Assembly: GCA_914767885.1 (NCBI GenBank)
Contig: CAJZBQ010000027.1
Coordinates: 434,001-498,000 of the forward strand
Direction: 5' to 3'
From: Blepharisma stoltei
Taxonomy: Eukaryota; Ciliophora; Heterotrichea; Heterotrichida; Blepharismidae
DNA: 64,000 nucleotides
The translations under genes were made by a program, and so were the position numbers. Positions 1-10,058 of this stretch are shown in pieces (the stretch's first letter is position 1; each line of letters starts with the position of its first letter). Below the pieces are notes generated by a model. The model saw only the letters and a list, made by a program, of their open reading frames with translations, was not told the DNA's origin and searched no databases.

Positions 1-285
1 GGCCAGAAATTCCCTTTTTATGTTTTTATACAGACAGTCTTCGTCAACTCCTAGTCCGCCCACTCAACACTGGAGCCGCAAGGCAAGGAGAATGCGCAAA
101 AGGAAAAGCGAACACTTCGGTCATACCTGGCGCCAGATGCCGAATAAAGAGCAAGACGCTGGTTATCCAACTCACTGGGGGAGTCATTTCGTTTCCGACC
201 CAGCTTGACAGAAACCGTTGCAAAGCTGATGAGCCCTCATGAGTCCTTGGTGATTGCGTAAACAAAAAGGCAGAATCTGCCTATA
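1..285 (-). mobile_element. SINE-like retroposon (family A), left part cut by window edge
   Basis: GC-richer block that, reverse complemented, matches the element at 60209-60755. Shared pieces include a small hairpin end followed by TTTACGCAATCACC, then CTCCAGTGTTGAGTGGGC, and later GGAATTTCTGG. It lies inside the coiled-coil gene on the minus strand, whose open frame reaches it without a stop. The outer target duplication lies beyond the window, so its left limit is unknown. Confidence 0.6.
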
Positions 286-1527
286 ATTAAGATTCAGAAA
301 GATGACCAGCCCCCTTTTGCACTTGAAATTGATATATCTGGGGTAGTTGATGCATTCCTATTAGGGGTCAAAGGATTTTCTAGAAGGAGCGACTTACTTT
401 TACTCAGGGAAAATTTTCTTGGAGAGTAATCCTCTTCTCAATTTCTAACATATGGGGATATCGGGGTAATTGGCCTTTCATCATTGATTTCTTTATGAGC
501 AATGATATCAGCCAATAAATTTGTGATTTGTTCCTTGAATTTATTTTGCTCTTCTTTCCTTTGATTCATGACCCTTTGATAGCACTCTTTTTGCCTGATA
601 ATTTTTAATTTTTCGTCTTTTATAAGGAGTGCTTCTTTCTTCAATTCTGCTTCTTTTTCATCAAGTAATTCATTTCTTTTAATTAAATCAAGCTCTTTTT
701 CTGACAGTTCTGCAATTTTTTGCTTATAATAAGCTTTAATTTCTTCAACTTCTTGGACAAGTCATTTTCTCATCAGGTCATAATCTTGCTTTGAATAAGA
801 ATTTATATCTTATCTTATCTTATGGTATTTATATCGCTTAACGTCCACTACGGGTTACGACCCCAGGTTTATCACTCGCCTTTCGTCGCATCGGGCCCCA
901 CCAGTCCGCTGGGGACAGACTCGCTTCGATCTCCAAGGTGCTTCTAGGGCAAATGTCCACGTCTTCGACGGCTCATGAATGAGCTACTTGCTTGTACATG
1001 GGTTGCTTTTCCGAAAAAACCCAAAAAATGGATTTTTCTGGTCGGCTATCGGCAAAAAGGAAAAATGCAAAGCCTGGGACGTAACGCCCAGTTTCACGCT
1101 AGGGAGTTGCCCGAATGGTCCAGAGGACTTTGCTGAGCTTCCCCTTTCCAACCTTGCACCCTCCTTCCCCACGAGGAAAAATCCACCCCTAAGAACAGAC
1201 TAGGGCTAGGCTCTGAAAGCTACCAGAATTGCTTACCTAGCATTGCAGTCCATCTCTGAAATGGTAAAACCTTGCCGGATAAGAATTTATATCATAATCA
1301 GCAGTATCTTGGGTACTCAAAACAGTGGTAAAGCTTGAGTTGAGATCTACAAATTCCCCATTATTTGCTTTACCGAAATCTGGTCGATCTGACACGTTTA
1401 AGTAAGATCCATTGGAACTCTTTGATAAATTAGATGGAGATAAGAGTTTTGGACTTGAAATTTTTAAAGATTTGTCATCGAAAATGAATCTTTGAGGATC
1501 TTCGTTGAATAGCTTCTTTTTGGACAT
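286..1527 (-). CDS. Coiled-coil protein, partial, interrupted by retroposon
   Basis: Starts at 1527 with MSKKKLFNEDPQRF. A Ser-rich N-terminal region of about 80 residues is followed by a charged coiled coil (EVEEIKAYYKQKIAELSEKE onward) and a Ser/Pro-rich region. The frame is split by a SINE-like insert (795-1293); removing one copy of the 15-bp duplication joins ...DYDINSY to SKQDYDLMRKWLVQ exactly in frame. TGA codons near 438, 290 and in RKWLVQ read as Trp, so the frame continues left into another retroposon at the window edge and the C-terminus is not seen. No domain recognised. Function unknown; it may be structural. Confidence 0.75.
795..1293 (-). mobile_element. SINE-like retroposon A inside coding sequence (probable IES)
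   Basis: Flanked by a perfect 15-bp target duplication ATAAGAATTTATATC (795-809 and 1279-1293). The left side carries a 5-bp tail (ATCTT)n, the usual 3' simple-repeat tail of a target-primed retroposon in reverse orientation. The right side carries the 5' end, CTTGCCGGAT in this strand. Sequence matches the copies at 35163-35755 and 60193-60771. The duplication contains TA, so TA-bounded excision can be exactly precise. No protein coding capacity of its own. Confidence 0.8.
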
Positions 1528-2884
1528 AGATTTAAATATATGATAATGCTAGAATTATTATAAACTTCCAAATTATTAGGTAAAAGATCAGTTATTCGAA
1601 GAATTCAAAATACTAAATTAGGAGAATTAAAGCTGCTTATGAGTTGATATCAGAAATTTTTGTGCTGGATCAGTTAACGAATAGATTATAATTACTTGAT
1701 TACTGATAAATTTTAATAAAATTAAAAGAGTTCAGAATTATATAGGAAATTTTTAATCATAATTCAAATTTAAGAGCTATCGATGTTATTTTCTTAAACT
1801 TCATTTTCTCAAAATTTATTTAGATTTAAAATTTCATATTAAATTTTGATTAAATTGATTGGACATTCATTTTTATATTAATTTTTAAAATTATCACGAT
1901 AGCATATTTTCCTGTATTGCTATTTACTGTTTTATTGCAGACTAAGTCTTGAATGACAGAATTGAACTTTTATTACTAAATAAATAATAAAAGAAGAGAA
2001 GAGATAGCAAGTGCATTAAGTATTTCACAGTTTTATATTAAATTATGTAAACTTTTTGAAGCTCTAACATATAATGTTATTGATCGTTTGAGTTGAATGC
2101 ACATTTCACTATATCATATATAGTTTAAATTTAATTGCAATAAATATTTTCATCATGTTATTAATTGCACTAAGAATAAGCAAAGTTAGTAGATTCCTAT
2201 TTATAAGAGTTTTCACTAATTTCCAATTTATAATAATTTGAACTCCGAAGTATATGGAGGCTGCTGCTTTGGAGCCGAGGTAGGTAGGAAAAAGGCTAGT
2301 GGGCATCCGTTTATGGTAGTTTAACAGTTTAATTTAATAATAACAGTCTCTATTAAAGAATAAATAGTTGAAAATTTAATAGATAATTATTGTCTTTGGA
2401 AACGTAGCTTTTGGCAGTTAAACAAAATTTAAATATTAAATTTTGATTAAAGCCCATATTTTGTAAACGTTTTAAATTGGCATTCAATTATCAAATTGTC
2501 ATTAAACATTCTTTATATGGCTCAGTTAAGCCTAAAATTTTATATTTTTAATTGCATCTTGCTCATTGTTAAGGCGTTTGAAATATATGCCAATAATTAA
2601 TTAACTCTAAGCATTCTAATTATATAAAAGCTAAAAATTAATAATTTAAAACTAACAATATTTATTTTGTACATTTTGGAATCTTACGTTATTATTAACA
2701 CAATTTGTTCATATTGTCTTTTGCAGCTATTTTCAACCCTTTTTTATTTTATCGGAAATGCCTTCTTACACTTGCTACTGCTCAATTCATATTTATTTTT
2801 CCTATTCATTATGTTTTGTAAAGAATTATTATGCTTGTATATATCAATACCATCAGCTCTAAAAATGCATTACTATATATTAAA
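1528..2884. other. Intergenic region, AT-rich
   Basis: About 1.35 kb of strongly AT-rich DNA between the divergent genes at 1527 (-) and 2885 (+). Short open frames here are not convincing. I see no tRNA, MITE end or long repeat; promoters of both genes must lie here but none can be recognised. Confidence 0.5.
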
Positions 2885-4027
2885 ATGGGTAAGTGCGTAT
2901 CAAAACCTAAAAAATCACGAAAATCTCTCCCCCAGCCAAAAAATGAAGAAGAAAAATTCATCTCAAATCCTAAAAAATCAGTATCTCCAGTTTCATCATG
3001 TTCTGATCTAAAGTTGTCCCGTCATAAGCGAAACATTGAAAACCTAGAAACACAGGAAGACCAATCATCTGTTCATAAATCAATAAGTTCTTCATCTTTT
3101 CCTTTTTCATCCTTTGAAATGAGCTCAGGACTTCAAGAAAATCCTTCAATTCAAATATCTCATTTAAAAACTGGGTCAAAAATTTCAATGGATTTTAATC
3201 AGCTTTCAAAAGTCAGTACTGAGCATAAAATGCTAAAGAAAATTGCAAAAAGATTAAATGAATTAGTTAGAGCTTATCATCGTGAACGAAATTACTTTCC
3301 TTCTATAGAATTATTGCAATTACAAAGCGAAATTTATTTGCATTTAGGGATGTATAGAGAATATAATACAAGTGTAGGGGATTTGATTTTAGCTGTAGTC
3401 ATTGATGGAGAAAATGCAATTGGGAGTAAGTTGCCTGTTTTGATTGAGCCTATTGATGAAAGGACAAAACTATTAGTTTCAGCTTGGAAGTTTTTTATTG
3501 GTAATGAAAGGGAAATAGAGGAAGAAAATTTGAGGAATATTGGAGTTTTTGATATAGCGGATTTGATTGAAATGGCTGAGAAATTGGACACAGCGTGCAT
3601 CAAAACTGTAGAATTGCCAGAAGCATTAATAAATATTGGTCATATTTTTAGAATCTGATTAGGCTCTCCTGAAGAAGCTTTAAATTTTTATGAAGAAGCA
3701 ATGATGGTTGAGCCAGAAAATGCCTGCATTAACTTTTATCTTGGATTAACTTATAAAGCACTTAATGATTGAAAATCCGCTATAAGCCAGTATCAACTTG
3801 GAATTAACAAAAATCCTATGTACTGTGACTGCTATTTTAACCTTGGAAATATTTATTTAGAAGAAGAAAACAACCTAAAATTGGCTGAACAAAATTATTT
3901 AATTGCATTAGATTTATGCCATAGCCTAAATAACTGCTTAGTAACTCCTGATAAAATTAATTCAATGCTCGAAAAATTGTATATGCTAAATCACATATCA
4001 ATTTCAGAAGAATCAGAAAAATCTTAA
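2885..4027 (+). CDS. TPR-like protein with N-myristoylation motif
   Basis: 380 aa when TGA at 3657 and 3768 are read as Trp. I chose ATG 2885 over the upstream in-frame ATG 2831 because it gives MGKCVSKPKK, a typical N-myristoylation start with a nearby palmitoylatable Cys; the upstream extension looks like 5' UTR. Residues 1-110 are Ser-rich and low complexity. From about 115 the protein is helical. The C-terminal third has TPR-like repeats: SPEEALNFYEEAMMVEPENA, then KSAISQYQLGINKNPMYCDC with YFNLGNIYLEEENNLKLAEQ. Likely a membrane-attached scaffold; partner unknown. No introns or IESs needed. Confidence 0.8.
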
Positions 4028-4362
4028 TTGTTTATAATAATTAATTTTGGTCATTTATCTTTAATAATAATTATATTAGCATAGCAACAATAAAAAACAA
4101 AAAAGGTTTTGCTGAATTAAATGATTGATTTAATTAATTATATGAGAATAATTAAAATATTGAGCACGAAAAACATTTGCAGTAAACTGTCTCAGTTTCA
4201 AGTTTCAATATTGTAGGGATAGGGCTAAAAGTTTCAGCTCTTGGGGTATATAGTGTCTGCGCGCTTTATGGGACCCTTTGTCCTGATATCTAACGAGAAG
4301 ATAGAGGGCTTCCTTTTACCAACTTTTGTGGTGAGGCCAATCCTTTAATTGCTAAAACTGCA
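4028..4362. repeat. Intergenic, with GC-richer block (possible old retroposon)
   Basis: From about 4195 to 4345 the base composition rises clearly (for example GGGATAGGGCTAAAAGTTTC, GTGTCTGCGCGCTTTATGGG) relative to the flanks, as in the retroposons elsewhere in the window. No target duplication or partner copy was found. It may extend into the 3' end of the neighbouring minus-strand gene. Confidence 0.3.
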
Positions 4363-6173
4363 TTATCAGCAGATTTTTCAATTGAAGTGTTGGATTCTCC
4401 AAGAAAAGTTGGTAATTCCAACCCCCATCGTCTCTAGAAACATCGAGACGAAGGAGTAAAAAAATATGCAGACGCTATATCTTTCCTCAGATGTGAAAGT
4501 CGAAAACATATTTTCGATTGCTGAGTTTAGAATATATCTCTGAGCTGCTACAGACCTTTTGTCACTTAGCTCTTCATCAACTTCATTTGTATAAAAATAT
4601 GGTTCGGACTTTCTGGTTTCTTGAGTATCCAAGGTGCTCGTTCTTCTATGCTCTTTATTGTTAGAAACTTCCTGAAAGCTTCTTAATTCTTCAAAAGAAC
4701 TGAAAGATTCCTTGCTAAATCATAAATTATTCTGAATTCTCGAAGAAGACAGAGTGTTTGGATTTGTACTTTGGGTTTCATTAATAGGCTGGAGGCAAGA
4801 AGCATTATTTGAAGGGGTCTGATCCATTAAATCTGATTTAGAGTACTCAAAACTCAATGTCATACTAATAGATTCCGAGCATGATTTCAGCTCTTCTGTT
4901 AACTTTATTATTTCACCCCCATCTTCTTCCATAAATTCTTTTGCATCTTGTTTTTCTTTTTCCTTTGGGTTTTTATTATTCATATCTTTTATATAGCTAA
5001 TAGGAGATATTTCTTCAAAAATTTCTATTGTAGGCTCTTGTTTTGCTTTCGCCGTATAATTTTCACAATTTTCTAGTTTTTCTGCAGGCTTATGTACACT
5101 TGTGGATCTTTGCCTTTTGAAATTTTCAAATCTTTTGGCAAATTCTGGAGCTGATACAGAATTTTGCTTTTGAAAATTGTCATTTTTGGATTCAATTCAG
5201 CAGCAATTATCAATTAAATTTTTTCCTTCCTGCAAAAGTATAAGGATTTCCTTTGAGGATTTTTTTGAGTGCGAGTAGACAAATTTGTTAATGTCACTAA
5301 TTAAACTGTAAATACAGGAATCATTATTTGCGATTTTTTGTAAAAACGCTAAATTTTGGAAGTCACTTTTTATTGATAGCCTAAAAAATGATAAAGTTTG
5401 GTAGGATTTTGGATAGTTTCCAATTAGCTAAATAATAATTTACTTTATAGGTTTCAGCACGATTGGTTTCAATAAAGTCATTTATGTCGTCATTAGTTTC
5501 AAAGTTTTCATTTTCTGTGTAAATGAAAATTACTCTGTTTTCTTCATAAAGCTTTATTAAAATTCTTAAATCGTCCAATAAAAGTAACCCTTTCTCTGAT
5601 TTTGATTTATTTTCTTCTAAATCTTCTAACTACCCCTCCGTGAGCGAACAAAACTAATAGAGGGGTTATTTTCATACAAATTTAGCAATATCCCAATTCA
5701 CGAAAATTGGAAAGCAAATATTAATTTAATTTTTTAAAACTTATGTTTTTAAAATGCAAGTTATTAAAAATTAAACAGAATCAGCAAGAGATTTCATTAT
5801 AATAACTATTACTTATTTATCAGATTTTTTTCATAAAGCATTTTTATATAAAAAAATTTTCTTCACTTAGAGAGGGTGCAAAAAAAAGGGATTTATCAAT
5901 GGTTTTGTTCACTTACGGAGGGAGGAGTAAGGTTTCTACGGTACAAAAATTCTGCGATATTATATTTCTGAATAGCTTTTACTTTATGAATTTTTCAGCG
6001 AGAGTTTTATTGATTTCAATTTTATATTCCAAAGCTAATAAATCAAAAAGGTATATATCTTTGGTCAACTCTATGTTTAATTCGGAATTTATCCTTAAAT
6101 CTTCAAAATTTTTTTCGTTAAATGTCTCAGGGCCACAATCCTTTATTTCTCTTTTCATTTTTATTACTAACAA
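4363..6173 (-). CDS. Unknown acidic protein, two tiny introns and one MITE-IES
   Basis: Mature length 492 aa. Start ATG at 6173 (MLVIKMKREIKDCGPETF). Intron 1 is 15 nt (5968-5982, GTAAAAGCTATTCAG on the coding strand); intron 2 is 16 nt (5428-5443). A MITE at 5627-5929 is removed between TTA copies, joining FCTVETL to EDLEENKSKSEK. After these three removals the total is exactly 493 codons including the stop. TGA = Trp occurs several times. The middle and C-terminal parts are rich in Ser/Glu/Lys and look disordered. The last 40 or so residues overlap a compositionally odd stretch, so the exact 3' end is less certain. No family recognised. Confidence 0.75.
5428..5443 (-). other. 16-nt intron
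   Basis: On the coding strand GTAAATTATTATTTAG. Unspliced, the frame ends shortly after at a TAG; spliced, it continues ...ETYK-LIGNYPKSYQTLSFFRL in frame through the rest of the gene. Confidence 0.8.
5627..5929 (-). mobile_element. MITE-IES (main family) inside coding sequence
   Basis: Ends read TA-ACTACCCCTCCGTGAGC and ACGGAGGGAGGAG-TA. The diagnostic internal segment near one end (AATGGTTTTGTTC...) lies on the right, so the element is in reverse orientation. Removal leaving one TTA restores the host frame. Confidence 0.85.
5968..5982 (-). other. 15-nt intron
   Basis: On the coding strand GTAAAAGCTATTCAG. Without splicing the frame hits TAA immediately (FIK-stop); with splicing it reads on as ...AEKFIKNIISQNFCTVET. 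Confidence 0.85.
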
Positions 6174-6369
6174 TAAAAAGTTTTATATTAGCTTGTGATA
6201 CTCTGAATGATTAATAGCAAAGGCTTATTAAAAATAGATAAATTAATTTCCCTTTTATTAATTAGCAAAATCAGTTCTTAAATAATTCAAATTATAAACA
6301 AATTCGATGTCATAGCATATATGCATGTCAAACCTTTTTAAGCTAAAATATACCTATAATATAAAAGGT

Positions 6370-6699
6370 TAGCTCCCTCCCTCTTTCATCGAACAAAATC
6401 ATTGGCAAATTCCCTATTTTTGCCCAAAAAGCCAACCTCCGCGAGCGAACAAAAATTTTTTATGAAAAAATATATTTTGATATAAGTGATAATTAATATA
6501 ATGAATCTCGAGCTAATTCTGTTTAATTTTGAGCAGCTTGCACTTTAAATAAATTTTACAAATTAAATTGTTTTTTTACTTCTAAATATTTTTTTTAAAT
6601 TTTTGAAAAAAAATTTACTAAAAATAAATTTTTAAAAAACAAATTAACCCCTCTCTGTGAGCGAACAAAATTTTTATGTTCGCTAACGCAAGGGGGGTA
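6370..6699 (+). mobile_element. MITE (main family), intergenic copy
   Basis: Starts TA-GCTCCCTCCCTC, carries the typical TCATTGGCAAATTCCC segment and second CCTCCGCGAGCGAACAAAAA block, and ends AACGCAAGGGGGG-TA. It lies in the 6174-6788 gap between two minus-strand genes. The rest of that gap is plain AT-rich DNA with nothing recognisable. Confidence 0.85.
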
Positions 6700-6788
6700 A
6701 GCATTAATTTGTCTTTGCACTATTAAAAAATTTTATGAAGCATCATGATATCATGCATAAAGCCTTATTAATTATAGCTATATATAAG

Positions 6789-7844
6789 TTATTTATTATG
6801 AGAATCAGCTTTAAACCGAGCGTTTTTATATGAATCCCTTATAAGTTTCAGTTTTTCTTTAACTGAATAATATTTGTGGTTATCTGCGTTAAATCAAGAA
6901 CTTCTCTTCAACAAAAAGGGTCCGTTTATTGAAAATGGAATTTCTGATGATGGTTTTATGTTATTATTAATCGGCACGGAACTTCTCCTATTAACTCTTA
7001 CATATCTTCCTTTTATTGGCGAATTTTCTGATTTTGAAGTCTCTAAAGATGCTGATTTATTGACTGCGGAAAAAGTATTGCAGTTATCATCATTTTTTCT
7101 TATAAAATCATTAGGAGCCTCTACTAATTTATAATCTGAAGATCCTTTAGGACTGGAAGAACTTGTAATTATAATATTTGGAAGTTTTAGATTTGTAGAG
7201 TTAGATCGTTTGGATGTGCCAATTTTTTCTTCGGGATGAAGAGGTGGATTTGTGGCTCTTCGAGGCTTGCGTAAGTGGTCATTTTTATCCTCAGACGAAT
7301 GAAAATAGGTTTGTATAAGACCATTATTTTCTATCCTAGCTAAATAAACATTTGAAGATGGTATTAAATTTCCATCAATTTTAAACTCTTCTGATATGTG
7401 TGTTAAAGCAACAGAAGATGCTATTTCTTGTAAATGGAGAACAGCTTCTTTTGCTTTAAAATCGATACTTGGAATTTTCCTTTTCTTTTTTTGGTATGAA
7501 AACTATATATTGCTTTCTTTTGAATTCGAATTTAGACCGTAAATAACCTTTTTCTACTTTGAGTAGCCTCTAACTTTGGTTTACCCACTTTATAAGCGAA
7601 AAAATCATTGGAAAAGTACCTAATTTTGAAAAAATTAACTCCCATAATTTAGCAAAAAAAACTTGCTGACTCTTAAATGGGGAGCAAGATAATTGAATTT
7701 TGCTTGATATTAAATAACGAAAAAAAGTATATAAAAATTTACCTCGTGGACTTCAACCAGGCTTTTAAATGTAACTTTACAATGTCGAAGGAGCTGATCT
7801 TTACAGCTTTCAAGCATCAAGTAATATAGCTTTTCTTCAACCAT
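6789..7844 (-). CDS. Unknown protein, interrupted by one IES
   Basis: Start ATG at 7844 (MVEEKLYYLMLESCKDQLLR). The first 34 codons end at an insert (7495-7733); removing it between TA copies gives ...EVHEVNFYQKKKRKIPSIDF and a 272-aa product in frame to TAA at 6789. TGA = Trp near the C-terminus (RSSWFNADNHKYY). The N-terminal 90 residues look helical; the rest is Ser/Asn-rich with basic clusters (RVNRRSSVPI) and is probably disordered. The chosen IES boundary is the only TA pair I found that keeps the frame open. Family unknown. Confidence 0.6.
7495..7733 (+). mobile_element. IES with decayed MITE core
   Basis: TA-bounded insert of about 237 bp. It contains TAAGCGAAAAAATCATTGGA and AATTAACTCCC, recognisable remains of the main MITE. 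The recognisable MITE ends are not at the IES ends, so either the ends moved or the MITE inserted in an older IES. Confidence 0.5.
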
Positions 7845-8403
7845 ATTTTCACGCTTTATTATAGGAGAATTATATTAATTCAATGCCTTTTTAGAATAAT
7901 TTTATAAATAAGATGCAAAAGTTAGCATGACATAAATGCAACGCTTCAAAATAATTTATTAATAATAGACTCTTAAATTGAGCTATAAATCAATTCAAAA
8001 AAACAAAAAATTATAAATGATGGTAAAATGGATTTTTAAACAGGAGTGAATAAGAATTAAAATTCAGATAATTGATAGCAAAAAATTGGCTATTAAATTG
8101 CTGAATCATTAAATTTTAAGCTTAAAAATTAAAATAATTGATAACGAGAAAATTTATAGCAAGTTTATATTATGACTTTTCCTAATTTTCTGCGTTTTCA
8201 TACTTTGTCAGCTATTATATAAAATTTCCTTATAGATTGTCTTGCTATTATATAGTAATTTTAATTATTTTCAACTGCTTTTCTTTGATGTTTAAATTAA
8301 AATGATTATATTGATTCTTGATAAGTGTATGAAGTTGGTGGTAAATTCAAAAACTGCAGTTTTAAATTTGGTTTTATTTTATCTGACTAAAAGTATAAAA
8401 AAT
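7845..8403. other. Divergent intergenic region
   Basis: AT-rich, between genes starting at 7844 (-) and 8404 (+). The open frame upstream of 8404 is hydrophobic and in frame with that gene but starts with a weak context; I treat it as UTR. Nothing else recognised. Confidence 0.4.
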
Positions 8404-8628
8404 ATGGGAGTATGCGTAGTAAAACAATCAGCTAAAACCAATTTAGCTATTGCAGTAACTGATGCAAATGACTCAGTTGAGGTTCAAGAGCAGAGACGAA
8501 GGCTGCTTATTGTCAAAGCCAAAAGAGCTCCTTCTTTGAAACTTGATCAGAATGCACTATACAATCGGCGAAGGGTGAGTCACGAAATTACAGGACTAGA
8601 GCTATCTCAAATTAGTGCTCTAAAATAG
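8404..8628 (+). CDS. Small acylation-motif protein
   Basis: 74 aa starting MGVCVVKQSAKTNLAI, a Gly-2/Cys-4 N-terminus of the kind that is myristoylated and palmitoylated. An in-frame ATG at 8302 would add 34 mostly hydrophobic residues, but the Gly-2 motif favours 8404. The C-terminal half is basic (EQRRRLLIVKAKRAPSLK). No domain recognised. Likely a peripheral membrane protein if expressed. Confidence 0.55.
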   Translation: MGVCVVKQSAKTNLAIAVTDANDSVEVQEQRRRLLIVKAKRAPSLKLDQNALYNRRRVSHEITGLELSQISALK

Positions 8629-8787
8629 AATGCTCATATATATATATAATAAATAGTGTATAAACCTGAATTAAGATCAGTTTTTTTAAAAAATACCTAA
8701 AGATTTAGTTTTCACGAGTCCATAGTTTTTTATTATACCACCAAAAAATAAATAATTGATTCGGAATAAAGATTTAAATATTGTCTT

Positions 8788-9151
8788 TACTCCCCCAACA
8801 GTAAGGGACGGAGCCTTGGAAAAATTCAATTTTTGTTAAAAAACCTCCATGAGCAAAAACATTTTAATATACATATTTTTTATAAAAATATTTGATATGT
8901 AAATAATAGTTATTATAGCTAATCCTAATGTATTCTATAGTAATTGCCCGAGGATGGCGCAAGATAGCGCCATCCTCGGGTAATTACAATACCAGCTCGA
9001 ATTCTAAAAAACGAAATTCATTAATTTTCATGGTGGCGTTCTAACTTCGAAAAAATAAACTTTTATATAATATTTTCGTGTGAAATTTTAAAAAAAATTG
9101 CCTACCTTATCGAGTGAGTGAGCAATGCTCTTTTGTACGCTCACGGAGTTA
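8788..9151 (+). mobile_element. Decayed MITE with nested foldback
   Basis: Left end TA-CTCCCCCAACAG with GCCTTGGAAAAATTC, right end CGCTCACGGAGT-TAG, matching the main MITE but strongly diverged between. A near-perfect 46-bp palindrome (8941-8986) sits in the middle. Confidence 0.6.
8941..8986. repeat. 46-bp foldback palindrome
   Basis: Arms TAATTGCCCGAGGATGGCGC and GCGCCATCCTCGGGTAATTA pair with one mismatch around the 6-nt loop AAGATA. It is GC-rich compared with its surroundings. GATGGCGC/GCGCCATC also occurs in the large foldback at 55903-56134. Confidence 0.8.
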
Positions 9152-9586
9152 GTTAAGGGATTTTTTAAATGATACCTAAAAATTCTTCAGAAATTAGAAT
9201 TCATCATATTGAATTTTATTTTGGGAAGAATTATAATAAACAATATTTCTTGAGAGATTAGAAAAATATTTTCTTCTATTCCAAAAAAAACGAAATAATC
9301 TTGAAATTAGAAATAGTTAGATTTAAAACTAAAAAAAATAAATTCAAAGATTAATGATAAAAAGGATATATTGGATCTTTTAAATTAAATGAAGACAAAT
9401 TTTGATTTATATTTGTGTCTTGCATGTGTGGGCTAAAATTAAATAGCATTTTAATGAATTGGACAAATTTCAAGCTTTTGAGTCATGAGACTTTTATGAA
9501 AAACTATTAAAAAAGATATTGCTAAGTTAATCCATGATATGAGATGAAAAATTAAAAATATTAATTAGCATTACTATAAATTGATA

Positions 9587-9856
9587 TTATAAATGTAAAA
9601 AGTTCGTTGCAGAAGGTGGATAGGAAGGCTTAGGCTTTCCTATAAAGAACCCTCCAGACTTAACAGGGATTTTCCTTTTAAATTCAACATCGAAATTATT
9701 GTGTTTTATAAATGATACTGGTGATGAATCTTTTGCGTATATTCTTTCTAAACTAGGAGTACGTCTTCCCGCATTTTTCCGAGGAAGAAAGTTTTGTGCT
9801 GTTTTACTTTCAGCTATAGCTTCTTCTTTAAGCCTTTTATATTCAAGGAGTGTCAT
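9587..9856 (-). CDS. Unknown small basic protein, N-terminus uncertain
   Basis: From ATG 9856 the product is 89 aa (MTLLEYKRLKEEAIAE). The frame stays open upstream to about 9955 and looks coding (TYDHTKIRIRTPTPSP then PEKKRKSIKP), so the true start may lie upstream behind a short intron or IES that I could not resolve. The C-terminus is Gly/Pro-rich. No family recognised. Confidence 0.5.
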   Translation of the reverse strand: MTLLEYKRLKEEAIAESKTAQNFLPRKNAGRRTPSLERIYAKDSSPVSFIKHNNFDVEFKRKIPVKSGGFFIGKPKPSYPPSATNFLHL

Positions 9857-10058
9857 AGGCTTTATTGATTTTCTTTTCTTTTCCGGGCATGGAGATGGAG
9901 ATGGGGTTGGAGTTCTTATTCTTATTTTAGTATGGTCATACGTGATATTGACTTTTTGATTATATTAGCTTAGATTAAAATAATAAAAAGATGATAATAT
10001 CACTAGTGTTTTCTATCATAATTTTAAAATGATTTGGCCTTTCAAAATGTCTATAAAC

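Larger units (their letters stand above)
8629..9586. other. Intergenic region carrying a decayed MITE
   Basis: Apart from the MITE at 8788-9151 this gap is AT-rich and featureless. Confidence 0.4.

Noticed and set aside
979-1203. Plus-strand frame in the GC-rich block
   Set aside because: Lies inside a retroposon; the same frame is not conserved in the copies at 35343-35561 or 60250-60560.
2109-2306. 65-codon hydrophobic minus-strand frame
   Set aside because: AT-rich chance frame; no start context, neighbours or conserved features.
4470-4520. Possible recoding or frameshift in the unknown gene near its 3' end
   Set aside because: The spliced and excised frame is open and a multiple of three to TAA 4363; the odd composition alone is not enough to call a frameshift.
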